DNA of 64,000 bases, taken from NCBI GenBank assembly GCA_013400975.1, contig WBMZ01008654.1, positions 62,001 to 126,000 on the forward strand. The letters run 5' to 3'. The DNA comes from Atrichornis clamosus (taxonomy: Eukaryota; Chordata; Aves; Passeriformes; Menuridae). Both the position numbers and the translations under genes were made by a program. The notes under the pieces were generated by a model. It searched no databases and was not told where the DNA came from. It worked only from the letters and a program-made list of their open reading frames with translations. Below are positions 49,836 to 61,582 of this stretch, one piece after another. The stretch's first letter is position 1, and every line of letters begins with the position of its first letter.

Positions 49836-52800
49836 AGTATGTCTAGAATGAATAAACAGTGAAAATTTGCCAGCATATATAACTCCCCCTTGAAGCTTTG
49901 CTGCAAGGTTACTTTTATAACTGATTGTTTCATTCTCAGAAGTGCTGTGCTGCTGCTTGAAAAGAAAAATATACTGAGCTTCTGCATGCTAAAATATCCG
50001 GTGTTTTCCAAGGTCTTGTGTTTTCTTGGGTGGTGCAAAAATCCCACAAATCCCACTGAGTTTTGCTCAGACCACAGGCACATCCTAGCTAGCAAGGACA
50101 AAGCAGTCTCTAGGTAGCCTGTGGGGTATCCTGGTGTGCCCCACAGGCTTGTGGCTGGGTCTTGAATTTTCACTGGAGAAATCTGTACTAGCATTTAGGA
50201 TTTAAACATCACATCTCTTCTCTCAGCCTGTTCAGCAGATGCTCTAGACAAGCTACAAAAGAGCACTCCCTGTCTGCACCTTGTGTCACACTGAAGCCCT
50301 GTTAGAATCACAGTGCCTCTCTCTTCACTTGGGAGGCTTCTGATCCTTCCCCTTTTCCCTCCTCTTTATACATTTTTTGGAGCAAGAACTATCCTTAACT
50401 ATATTTGTATGACGATTGCCACAACAGGGCTTGGATCTGGTCAATGCCTCTAATTACTGCCACAACATTATTATTATTATTATTTAATCTGCAGAGACCT
50501 CATGATCCCTTTTGGGTGGCATATTTTTAACACCCGTGTCTATTGCCTGGATATTGTTTAATTTTAGCTCCACGCGTCATATTTAGAGAACAATAAAATT
50601 TCCTTCCTCTCTCTGTGATGCTGACCCATCCCTGTTCTCACCTCAACTCCTGCCATGGCGTTCTCTGCCCCACTTTCCTCTCCCCTCCTGTCTCCAAACA
50701 GTGGGTTGAGGAGGGTGCCATCACCTCTGGAACTTGCAGATTAAAAGGCAAAAAATTGACAGTAAACTGCCAATGGCTCATTTACTGTTGACGGTGAGTC
50801 AATCAAAATCCTGCTTTCCCACTGCTTCCTGGCTTTCCCATCTGTGTGAATTCATGACCCGATTTCTGATGTGTTCCACACTGTTACTTTTTTCCCCTCA
50901 GAGTTTAATTGCTTCTGTTTCACATTTGGGTGCTGAAAAATTGACAGAAGCTGCACAATTCCCTCCAGCAATGGATCCTATTTATATTGCTGTAAACTAC
51001 GCTTTGCAGTGATATGATTAGTAATAAAAGGGAGAAAATTAAACAGAAATTAGCATCTCTTTGTATAAAATCTGGCTATCAACCAAGTTTTACTCTAAGG
51101 GTCAGAAGAAATGTTAATAAAGGCCCACCACAAAGCAAGATAAGTAAGGAAGATATCAAGTGTGAGGAAGTTCTGGAAAGAACCGAGAAAGAACTGTGAA
51201 CCCAGAGTGCCTGGGGAGAGCTGCCCCTGGACTCCTGGAGTGCTCTAGCACAGGCAGACCAGGTTGCTCATCTCCAGCAGCCACCCTGACAACAAGGCAC
51301 AGAGACTCCAGCCAAGCCCACTCAGAACAAGCTGCTACAGATTTAGAGAGAAGGTTGTGCAGCAAGTTATTGTGCTGTGAACATCTAAGGATGTCAATAA
51401 GGCTAATGTCTTTTAAAAGACCAATCAGTATAACTGAAAAGAAAAAGAAAAGAGAAAAAAGAAAAGCTTTTGGGCACATAAACCCATCTTGAATGACATT
51501 TCAACTCTCTTTCCTTCTCATTGGGTTTGAAATAGAGCCATTTCTTCTTTGTCAAGAGAGTGACTATAACATTTTTGTCAATACTTTTCTACCATGTTTT
51601 TGTCTTGAAAACACATCTGACCTTTTATTTGCTGAATACTATACATTCAGTAAATAAAAACTGATACTTAACATGATCACATTTTGTTTACTAGAACATA
51701 CAGTGCACAGACTACTTGATAGTCATTTTGATATTATTTCATAAGTATTTTAATTTTTAAAAAGTTGACCAAGATTATTTAGAAACACTCATAAGAAATA
51801 TGAAGCTTAATAAGCCTTGATGCACTGATGTTTTATGGAAGGCTTTTCTTTTTTAATAAGTTGTTTTGCCTGGGAAACCTTTGCACAACGTGCTCTTGAC
51901 TCACTCTACTGAGACAAACTTATTGCAAGAGAAGTTGTCAGAGCTTGACTCAGCCTTACCCAAAGCCTGCACAGACTGATGGATACTTTTAATTCTCACG
52001 AGGTCACTGCAAAGTGCTGGACTCTGCTGAGATGCTTTATAGGACAAAAGCAGGGTCTGTGACGGAAGCTCAGTTCTGCACCCTTTCCAGTGTCACTGGA
52101 CTTTCCCCCTATAGGTGAGGATGTCCAAGAGCAGAGCAAATGCCTGTTTTTGTTTGCAGTCCAGAGTCTATTTTGTCAGGTAGTTGACCATCATGTGCAG
52201 CTGAAGAAAAGGCAGCATGGCAAGATCTGAGAGCAGGACCTGCTGCTCAGTCAGGTGGTACCGGACTTAGGCACCTTGAATGAGGATGTTGTTGTATGGC
52301 CAAGCCAGACAAAAGCTGCTTCCAGCTCTGGAATGGCTGTTTTATAGTCCTGATCAGCTTCGTAAGAAACACCGTTGTCCAGAATCCCTCTGCTAATAAA
52401 CTGCAATGTGATGCTAATACACTGCCTAGTTCTCTCCAGCAGGCAGCTGCTCCCAGAGGAGAAGAAGTAGATTTATTCTGCCACCCACGGCACATCTTGG
52501 CAGGAAGTTTGGATGCTCTTATCATTCTATCAGCCTTTTTTTAGCTCTCTTTGCAGAAGGTAATCGCTGTGTCATGATGTTTATGCATGGCTGTATGACT
52601 GTGCACATGTCTGCATGTGTCTGCAGCAGGCAGAGGCGCTGGTATGCCCGGAGCTGCTGCGTGTCACCACGGTGTCACATGAAGGCACATTTGCTCTGCT
52701 GAGAGCAGTGTTGCTCCTCCCTGTTTCAGCCACAAGGCTGCTCGTGGCTGGAGGTAAACAGCACTTAATCACCCAATAATATAACACCTCTCCAACATCC

Positions 52801-53699
52801 TAAATCCAATCCCACTCACAAATGTAGAGGTGGACATCCTCATTTACCTTTGACAGATGGGTCTGAGCTGTCTATGAAGACTTTCTTTTTCCCTCCAGAA
52901 AAGAAGCAATGTTTCTCCCATTGACCCAATTAGAGATGGATGAGATGGAAATGGGATGAAAAGATTGTACTGTTTGCTAGAAAATCAACATAGACCAGTA
53001 CGACTCTGCAAGTGTTGATACCTGACTTAAGAGCCAAAGGCACTTTTGTGAAGAACTGACAGTATCACTCTAGCTGCTAATAGACACATCTTTTCATTAA
53101 ATTTTCATTAAATGTTCAGGGAACGACAGTGAAGTCAGGTTCTGTACAGAAAAATTAGTCCATTAGCAAATTATCTGGTCTTTGGTTCCAGTAAAGGCTT
53201 TTGGTTTTAAATCAGAGGTTCTGGTTTTATTCTCTTCAGATGATGACCTTGCCAGGGAATATCACTACAAATAGACCAGAGGCATAACCCTAATCTTGCA
53301 AGCTTCTCCAGAAACTTAGCTATGGTCGTGCAGTAATTTTAATTTCCTCTATATTCTGATGCACAGGCAAGTGGACAGCACAAGTTTGAGCTTTTAAGGG
53401 CTACAGGAGCACTGCATTCAGCTTCCACCAAATTGTGAAGAGATAATATCACCTTTTCAAAAGATCCGTGTCAGATTGGCAGCTTCTGGCAAGTGTTAGA
53501 TTTGTACTATTGTTTTAGAAACTTGATTTGGTTCAGTTCAAGGCTGAGACCCTGGAAGCTATTCATATGTGTGCCCAGAAACTCCACTTGTGTTTTAATG
53601 CCTTACCAGGGGTGAATCTTCTGCAAACAATGCAGTCTAATAGAGACTTTTCTGAGGAAAAAAGGAAGCTGAGTGTAAAATTCACAAGTGTGTCCAAGA
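49836..53699. other. No gene recognised; one ATT microsatellite
   Basis: Anonymous sequence. An (ATT)n run of about six units lies at 50467-50484. An A/G-rich low-complexity stretch lies at 51434-51468. Frames up to 122 codons show no domain. No transposon recognised. Confidence 0.55.
50467..50484. repeat. (ATT)n microsatellite
   Basis: About six ATT units in an AT-rich context. Short, but potentially variable. Confidence 0.85.
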
Positions 53700-53830
53700 T
53701 TCCCTCTGTGAATTTGGGTAAGTAACTTCATCTGCTCTGTGCCTTTATTTCCCTGCTTTTGAAACGAAGGTGATACTTCACCAGGCTCTTTTAAGGGTAA
53801 CATTCACAAATGACTGATGTACTCAATAAA
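53700..53830 (+). mobile_element. MIR-type SINE, diverged
   Basis: The run gaatttgggtaagtaacttc, atctgctctgtgcctttatt and tccctgcttttgaaacgaagg matches MIR: gaccttgggcaagtcacttaa, cctctctgtgcctcagtttc, ctcatctgtaaaatgg. A closing actcaataaa near 53821 fits the MIR 3' end. The GTAAGT in this element is the MIR gcaagt word changed by one base, not evidence of an exon. Confidence 0.62.
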
Positions 53831-54014
53831 CCATAATTGAGCTGCACAAAACTGACTGAGAACCCAGCATAAATCTACTAATTAATCTGGTCCAGCTTTT
53901 GCCAATGCAAGATTTCCCTGTACACCACACATTTTTTTCTAGTCCTGTACAAAAAAAAGAGAGAGTCTTTTAACACCTGATAACCCAATGTGAGTGGAAG
54001 TGCTTCTTAGAGGC

Positions 54015-54150
54015 AAAGAGTAGAAACTAGGGCTCCTGGGTTCTATTTTCAGTTCTGCCACTTACTCACTATTTGACTATGGACAAAGCACCTACCCTCT
54101 CCACACTTCATTTCATTAAAAACAGATCAAGAGGGTATTGCAAGGTTATT
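54015..54150 (+). mobile_element. MIR-type SINE, diverged
   Basis: The run ggctcctgggttctattttc, agttctgccacttactcact, atttgactatggacaaagca and ctccacacttcatttcatt matches MIR: ggagacctgggttc, ctggctctgccacttactagc, tgtgaccttgggcaagtca, ctgtgcctcagtttcctc. It is in the same orientation as the copy about 185 bp upstream, giving two independent or duplicated MIRs. Confidence 0.65.
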
Positions 54151-56218
54151 ATTTTTCTAATTACCCCAGAGTCCTTGCATGAAAGGCCTTTCAGGAAAAA
54201 GGAGAATTTCACAGAAAATAGTAATCCATCACTTAGTTGCCAAGAAATTACAAAACTCTGCAGACTAAACCATGAACAAGCTGTGTCATTGAATCTTATT
54301 TCTACTTCTGTGTGACAAACACCTGAGCAAATCAACTGTGGGAGTAAACATCATCAAAGTTTATTAGTTAATAAGTACTAATCTCCCACAAACACTTGTA
54401 TACTAAAGCAGGCACCTTTAAAACACAGACTCCATTGCAAAAGGAATTTTGCTAAACCAAAGTTATTTTTTTCTTACCTATTGCCCAGTAACTTTGAGTT
54501 GTGCTGGAAAATGCATCCTGGGACCTTCTGCCAAATCAAAATTCTTTTTGTTTGTGTCAGTTGCTCCAGTTGCTCCACCCCTGTTCAGAAGCAGTGGTGG
54601 GGTTTGATCTGTTGTGATGAGATCACTGGTACACTTAGCACTGCTCAGTTTGCTGTCACCCACTCACGAGGGGCTGGGGGCTGTGTCCCTGTCACACAGG
54701 CCTTGGCAGAGTTCTTGCACCAGAATGCCCCATGATCTGAGTCACTTGTGCCTGTCCCACATGCCACACTTCACTGTGTTTCATCTGTGGATACAGTGTT
54801 AAAACTGGTGGAATTTAAAACTTTTAAGTCAGTTGCTTTGTCCTGTTGAAAAACTATTGCACTCTACTTATACTCTGGGATGTGTTCAACTGTACTGAGT
54901 CCTTTAGGATGTACGATACTGGACAGTAAAATGCTCCAGCCAGGAGCCAGCACACGTTTGTTCACTTCTAAAAATCTGCAGTATCAAAGACATGCACTAT
55001 CAACCCTGAGAGCAAAGGGGCAGTTAAGTGCCAGAGGCTCAGGGTAGATGTTATGAAATCTGGGTTGAAATTTTTAAAGTAATTTGAGGAACTGCAATGC
55101 ACACTGAAATCTCCTTCTTGAGCATCTCCTCCTAGTCTTCTACTGATGCTGTGTGCTTACAGATATTCAGTGATGAGAGAGAGAGCATCTGCTCACCTTT
55201 GTTCACTACTTTGAGAACTATTTGTACAAATAGGATTTTACAAATTACTACTGGAGTGGCAGGTTCAAGAAGCACTCAAACACATGCCTTTCTTGCAGAC
55301 TCTGTAGTCTTACTGAAGCTGACAGGACTACTCACAAGCTACAAGTCAAACACAGACTTAAATAGCTATTATGTGAAATCCCACCACAGCTGAAGATTGT
55401 GTAAGTGAAGAAGTCACCCCTGACCTCGGGTCTCAGGCTGAAACATTCAGTTGCCAAGAAATGCAGGTATTTGGGAATTAACTCATCTAGCATCAAATGA
55501 ATTTCATTATCTTTCCACAAAATGAGATGATGTTAGTGGGCAGTGATTTTAGTGCCATTTACCAGCATTAGTTTCTGCTCATGTAAAAATCTCCTTTCTT
55601 GTGTTTTACAGTAAAGCAGAATTTGTCAGATTGCAGAGAAACTGGGCACTTCTGCTTTTGATTTCTGATCACAGCTCTACCTTCCTCCACCAAGAAAATA
55701 GAAAATGATTAGTCATGTAGTGCCTATTGATTTAGTAGTCTTCATTTTAAAAATTATGTTTCTCAGTATTGTTCTTTTTTTATTATTATTACTGAAGCAA
55801 ATTGTAACACACTGAATTGGAAATGGGTTAACTCCTTCGTATCTCTGCTTTTATGGCTCATTTTCTCTTTGATTGAACAAAAGCCATAAAGTGAGAACTG
55901 TTTTCTCTAAACATAGGAAATAAAAGACAGGCTTCACAAGAATGTGTCATGCTCAGGTTACTTGTGCCTCTTTTATTCTCACCATCCCCTGTAATTCCTT
56001 TCCTTCCTTCCCAACTCTTTTATCATAACCTTTCTATGAGAATATCTGTTAGCAGAAGCATAGAGGAGATAACTGCTGATAGTGAGGGGACTTGGCTAAA
56101 CTGTCACATGAACCATGTTTTCTATTCCTGTGACAAGGAGTGAAATAACAGCCTGGTTCATTCCCTGGATCAGAGAGGCACTAGCTAATCTCACAGTGTT
56201 GCTCCCCCTCTTCTACAG
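54151..56218. other. No gene recognised
   Basis: Anonymous sequence. Frames of 60-84 codons have no domain. The last 40 bases contain a branch-point-like and pyrimidine-rich stretch leading into the candidate exon at 56219. Confidence 0.55.
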
Positions 56219-56447
56219 GGATCCTCTTGCTTTTCAAGGAGTACTGGGAAAAGTGCAAAAGGAAGTCTCACTCTGCCTTCTATGGATATAAAATGATTTC
56301 CAGCGAGGCAGACCCTGCAAAAAGAGACACCACTGAAAGAGAAGAGAGAAAGTCTGTAAAGGTCCCTGGCCTAGTTTTCCCCACCAAAAAAAAAAGTTAT
56401 GAACAACAGATGGATCTCCCAGGCCATGAAATCCATTCCCTCAAATC
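56219..56447 (+). other. Candidate coding exon, unknown protein
   Basis: This is the best exon-like segment in the window. Upstream lie a branch-point-like gctaatc (A at 56188) and a pyrimidine tract ending cttctacag, so an exon would start at 56219. Downstream GTAAGT begins at 56448. The 229-bp segment is open in the frame that starts at 56221 (codon split after its first base on entry, after its second base on exit). It encodes about 75 residues: a short hydrophobic start (ILLLF), then a Lys/Glu-rich part with KEYWEKCKRKSHSAFYGYK. Codon choice and amino-acid mix look protein-like. Without the donor the frame stops at TAA 56449-56451, so it could also be a terminal exon. I do not recognise the protein, and no partner exon was found. 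Confidence 0.3.
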
Positions 56448-57377
56448 GTAAGTAATATGTCATATAAATCTTCTTAAAATTCTCTTAATACTACCCTAGA
56501 AACCACTGCACTTTCCCCCTTGAGCGATCTCTCTAATGTCCTTCTCCTGAAATATCAACAACAATCAGGCAGCTAAGAAGGTTTGGGTGGGAAAAATTCA
56601 GGACAATAGAATGGCTAATTTGGGCTTTGTATTGGGACAGTGAAACTTGGAAAGGTAAAAGAAAATAATCTTTGTGGAAATAATATGGGGGCTTGGGGCA
56701 TAGAGGAAGACATACAGGTTGCTAATGGATTCTTCAGGCAAGAGGATGCAAGTGCCAATCCATCCTGGACAGAAGTGGAGTCAGATACTGCTCAGAAGAG
56801 TGATCTCCTGCTAGAAGTCCACATTAAAATCTGAGCAATTGCTACAGAGTCAAACAAAGTTAGTATGGTTGGAAAAGGGCTTCCAATAAAACTCTGGAAG
56901 AATGAAAATATTGTTTTGGTCAGAGATCTAGGACTGATGGAATCTTGGAGGGAACTCTAAGAACAGAAAAGTGTGACAGAGGAATGAGAAGAAGAGGTTT
57001 GTGCTATTGGTGTGCTGAGTTTCCAACAAAACCAGACTCCAAGAAGGATGAAAGAGGAGAAATCTACAGAATGAATACAGTGCTCACACAGAGAGGAGTG
57101 CAGGAGTGGAAAAAGTTCACCAACGGGTATTAGATTGTAGTCATTGTCTTAGATATTTGCTGAAAGATGTGCTAAGCTGTTTTTCTTATTTTCATGCTTT
57201 GCCCAGTGACCTTCATTTAGTCTTTTTAACAGACAAGGCTGGGACAGCCAGGCATATATGCTCTAACTGGTAAAGATAAATAGATTCATAGAATTGTTAG
57301 CTCTGAATTGCACCCACAGCATGAATGCTCTAAAGATATACACTTGAGCTCGGCCAGAAGTTATGTGCTTGAAGCAG
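56448..57377. other. No gene recognised
   Basis: Plus-strand frames of about 60 codons at 56640-56834 and 56945-57133 lie close behind the candidate exon but have no matching splice signals or known domain. A weak CR1-like phrase (tagattcatagaattgtta) occurs near 57282 and is not long enough to call. Confidence 0.5.
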
Positions 57378-57470
57378 GAATTTCTGGGTGAAAATCTCTG
57401 GCCTATACAAAGCAGCAAGCCAGACTCCATGACCTAATAGACATTTCTGGTTGTAAAATCTAGATGTCTG
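57378..57470 (+). mobile_element. CR1/L3-type LINE 3'-end fragment
   Basis: The run gaatttctgggtgaaaatct, ctggcctatacaaagcagc, aagccagactccatgacct, aatagacatttctggttgt and aaaatctagatg follows, word for word in order, the tail of old CR1-type LINEs in amniotes: gtgaaattctatggcc, tgtgttatgcagg, aggtcagactagatgatc, aatggtcccttctggcc, ttaaaatctatga. It is the longest CR1-type match here. Confidence 0.62.
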
Positions 57471-57554
57471 TGGGGAAAAAGCCATCTGTCCGGTGCTTTG
57501 CTTGTTCTGCAAGCCCATTATCTCTCCAGGCTATCTATATTCAGCTTTCAGCAG

Positions 57555-57612
57555 CCTCAGGCTTGAAGACTTCTAGTGATTATAATTCTACCACCATTTT
57601 GCACCTTTAAAG
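57555..57612 (+). mobile_element. Possible further CR1-like fragment
   Basis: The phrase gcttgaagacttctagtgat followed by tataattctaccacc resembles the CR1 phrase gaagacctccagtgatgg, gattccaccacct. It is short and sits about 90 bp after the better CR1-type match, so it may or may not belong to the same insertion. Confidence 0.25.
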
Positions 57613-57939
57613 TTTTTGCAGGGAAACCTCCAGGGACTGGCCTGAGACAAAGTCCAGTTGCAATTCCAGTTTACCAGTTAAATTGCAGGCTGAGTGATTG
57701 CAATGGTATCTGTCATCAGCACAGAACAACAGACAGCGCTGATTCCTGAGAACAAGCCGTCATGGAAACTTGTGTCACTAAGAGCTAGAAAAGGCATTAG
57801 AAATCTGAGAGGTCTTAACAGCAGTCTCAGGCTGTAGCTTCTTCCATTTTGTGCTTCCATGTATTGTGCTCACAGTTCACCAGCATCTTAATAACAAACA
57901 ACTCTGTTATCCATGTCCTGTGCTTTCTCCTTAGTACCT

Positions 57940-58010
57940 TGAGCCAGATTCTTGGTTAAACCAGTGATACCTCATTGCCTGCAAAGGGGCTACTTGAGAT
58001 TTGCGTACTG
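57940..58010 (+). repeat. Ancient amniote interspersed repeat (CR1/L3-like tail)
   Basis: The run gagccagattcttggttaaa, ccagtgatacctcattgcct, gcaaaggggctacttgagatt parallels an old amniote repeat with ggccagattctcagctggtg, taaaccagtgtagctccattga and tcaatggagctac-type words. It belongs to the same broad class as the copies near 38.2 and 49.8 kb. Confidence 0.42.
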
Positions 58011-61000
58011 CTAAGGAGAGAATCACAGCTCTCTTCTCCTAGTCCCTCTTCCACCCTCAGAAATGCTCGTTTGTTATTATTTTTTAAGGTTCTAATTTAA
58101 CCAAGCCATAGTTTCCACTGCCTCTGGAATCAATATTTTCTCTGTCTTTTGACAATTTTTTTTTTTTAATTTTATTTTTACATGCGGTCTCCAAAAGGGT
58201 ATAATTTACAGTTAACACCATGCAATCAAAGACAATGGCAGGATTCCTGTGAGCAGAGCAATCCTGGCTTCCTAATCATGGCTCTCATGCTCTACAGAAG
58301 AATTACAATCCTGCTCATGGAACAGCGAATACCTGTTCCCACAAACACGTGCAGTATTTTACAGCTGTATTGAATGAGGGAAATCTGTGCCTCTCTTTGC
58401 TCAGAAAGAACTGAGTACCTAAATTCTAACACCCCTTGGGAAAGGCACCACGAGAAAAGGAGATTCCCGATCTGGGCACGTTCTAGCCCACACTGCATTT
58501 TTGTGGGTCATTTGTGTTGAGAAAGGATGCCCTCAGGTGTGCAAGGTCGTTTTCAGCACCATTTTGTGACAAAGGCAAGACATGTAGTGACTTCAGCAGC
58601 GCCCTGCCTTGCTAGGACCTGATGCAAGAAGACTAAATTCACATCTCATAGTATGCTGAGTAACCACTATACAGAGTAGTGATACCAAGTGTAATTCCTG
58701 TATATTTTCCACTCAGGAGACAAGTCCCACAGAATAGATCTGATTTTAAGAAAAAAGCAGAAAAGTAAGATAAGGGCTGCTTTGGTTTGAGGTGGTTTTG
58801 CAGGACTCAAGTAAAAGCTAAACTTCAGTGGAAGTGTGAGAATTCTGCCCTAAGACCTAGATGGACAGAGCACACAACTTCAAACTCCTGTGTTAGGACA
58901 TGTGTAACCCACACAGGCATTCCTGCAAGGCTGTTAGTACCCTGGTGCTGGGGAGGGCGAGAGGGTTGAGTTTTGGTGAAAGGAATCTGGGTACATCTCG
59001 GCATTGATGCATTTTGGTCTGCATTATTCTCTCTTAAGCACCATCTTCCCCTACTTGCAATGGCTTTGTTGGAGGACAATTACCTTTGCTAAATGAAAAC
59101 GACCAGTATGTGTCAGGGGTCAAGTAAAAAGCAATATACAAAGCAGCTAGAAATAAAGGAGTATGTCCAATTCTTCACTTTCCATGAGGACAAAGGCATT
59201 TAAGCTGCTGCTGCAGGAACGGCCATTCCACTAGTTGTGGAATGGACGGTGCCAGTGATCTTATTCTTTTACTGGATGAGATCAAGTGGAACACCCTCAG
59301 GGCACAGCATTAGGGCGATCTGCTCGAAGTGCTCTTGGCAAATGGCTGGTGTGTTGTGAGAGGCTTCTATTCTCCAGCTGTTTGTCATTCTCCATCTCCC
59401 AAAGGAGGCAAGGTTTGGAGCAGAATTGCTGGGAGCTGCTTAGCCTATTTCAGAGAAAATCCATTGACTTTATATACTTTAGGCAACTCCTAGGCAAAAC
59501 TGCAGGACTTAGCCCTCTAAGTTGCAGTGGCAGCAATTCTTGGAAAAGGAATCATAGAGACAAGCTGGAATGACTTTAATATCTTATTTTGCTCTACTCA
59601 ACTTGTGTCAAAATCAGGTCTTAGCACATTTGGGGAGTTTTTGTTCACATATTCTGAACTATCTTGCTGCAACCAATCTTTTCTCAATGAAACCAAATTT
59701 TTTGAATCTTCATTTGCAATTCTCCAAAAGTACTACATGCCATGCCATTTTATTAGTGTTCTAGTGAGAAGAGAAAGACTGTTTAATTTGTCTTCCACTT
59801 TTAAACAAATATAATATGACCTAAAATCAAGTGGCTCCTTGGATTTTCCTTTTATGTTCTCAAAGGATTATATAGAGAAAACAGAATTCTACACATCAGA
59901 ACAGACTGTTCTCCTACAGCATCTCATCAAATGACTGTCAGGGGAAAAAAAAATCCCTATCTCACCTCAGAAGAGGCTGTCAAGCAACGAAGATGTGCTA
60001 TTTCCCTTAGTCTTACTGCTCCTGTCCCAAACTCCGTCTCAAGAATACTTATATTGAAAATGGTTGAGAATTGGGAGAATATACCGAGAGAGACACTCAG
60101 TGCATGCCCTGTTTCCTGTATTATTCCCTAGCAATTTGCTACAAACTACTGTAGGAAAAGAACCAATATCAAACACACACAGAAGTCACATTAGGTGACA
60201 CGCAAGGGAGATGTAAATAAACTGCAAAGAATCCAGAAAAGGTGCAGCAGAGTTGTTGCAAAAATTCAGAGCTTCTGGCTTTGATATGAGTTTCAGTGAA
60301 CGGCAGAGTGTATCTTTGAGAAGGGCAACCCAGGGAGAGAGGATAATGCTTAGTATATAGTGCATTCAAGAGGAACTGAAGGGGAACAAAGGCATGGCCG
60401 ACAGTGTACCCATGTGCTGCAGACAGGCAATTACTCTATAAATCACAGTTAAAGGAGACCTCTACTAGCTGGCACCTACCACAGTCCCTCACCTCTCTGA
60501 GTGTCGGCTGCTGTGATCACAGGCAAAGAGAGATGTTTGGCAGGGCAAAAATTGGTGAGTACTGAGACAGATAGGTCAGCATCAGCACTAACCCCCTGAG
60601 ACCACAGGTCCTGAAAGAGTAGGGGCACCTCTGCAGACTGAAGGTACCTTGAGGGGACAAGTTCTCCAACTGATGCAGATTAGATGATGGGATATCTGAC
60701 CTGAAGGGGGGTGGCCACAAGGGCACGATGAGCTGTTCTTGAGAAGCACGGGCTAAACCACTTATCATGATGGTTTCATTGCAGGGAACAGTCATGCACT
60801 ATTAGTGCTGAAAGATTTCCCAGCCCTAACGGCTAGGATTTTAAGAATCTATTTAACTTTGATAGTCTATAGCCCATCACTGGGAGTCTGCTTAAAGGTG
60901 CGATTGCTCTTCTTTGTATTGGAATTGCTGACAGATCCTTAACTATTATGGTGCTTACCAGCAGTAACCCATTTAAATAGAAAGAAAGAGGAGAGCATAA

Positions 61001-61554
61001 ATGGCTTGTGCTGTTTGAATTTGATTTACCCATCAGCAGAAAAAAGTTTCATGTATAGATCCTTGCTACGCTAGCCAGACCATGAGTTTTCTGTGCTCTT
61101 GGTATACCAATATACTATAAAGTTAGAAAATGCATTATCCTGGAGGAAGGATGCTACGCTGAAGGGAATTTTGGTGCTGGTTGTTTTTGAACTCCAATAT
61201 GTGGCATTGTAATTCCGTGTCAGTGATTTAAATGCACTGATAGAGTTGGTGACAGCTTAAATGGCTCCAGCCCCCAGCCTTCCCTCACCCCTCCTCCCTG
61301 CCTGCAGTTCCTCTCGCTTATGGATGGAAGGCTGACAAGTTCTGTACAGGAACAAAGAAGAGTAGGAGAGTAGGTGGAGAGACCGGTAATTGTTTAGGGT
61401 GGTTTTTTTCTAGTGTTGTTTTAAAATATGAGCAAATATGGAGACATTCCACCTTCTTTTTTTCATGCTGAAGTGCAACTAGCTGTGAATGCCAAGACAG
61501 GCAGGATGCATGGCCATGTACCCTATTACCCCTGCCCTCCAAGTGGGAGTAATG
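58011..61554. other. No gene recognised
   Basis: Anonymous sequence with a T-rich run near 58156-58171. Frames up to 95 codons at 59286-59814 overlap each other and show no domain. No transposon recognised. Confidence 0.55.
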
Positions 61555-61582
61555 GAGAGAAAGAGAGAGAGAGAGAGAGAAG
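61555..61582. repeat. (GA)n microsatellite
   Basis: About 13 GA units with one interrupting A near 61561. Short simple repeat, likely variable in length. Confidence 0.9.

Noticed and set aside
53528..53725. 65-codon plus-strand frame ending at a GTAAGT donor
   Set aside because: The donor-like sequence is part of a MIR-type SINE, where a gcaagt word has mutated to gtaagt.
54474..54663. Possible minus-strand exon with GTAAGA donor
   Set aside because: The frame stops at the TAG immediately before the donor and no good acceptor pairs with it.
57282..57302. CR1-like phrase tagattcatagaattgtta
   Set aside because: Only one motif, without the ggttggaa and gacct words that should follow.
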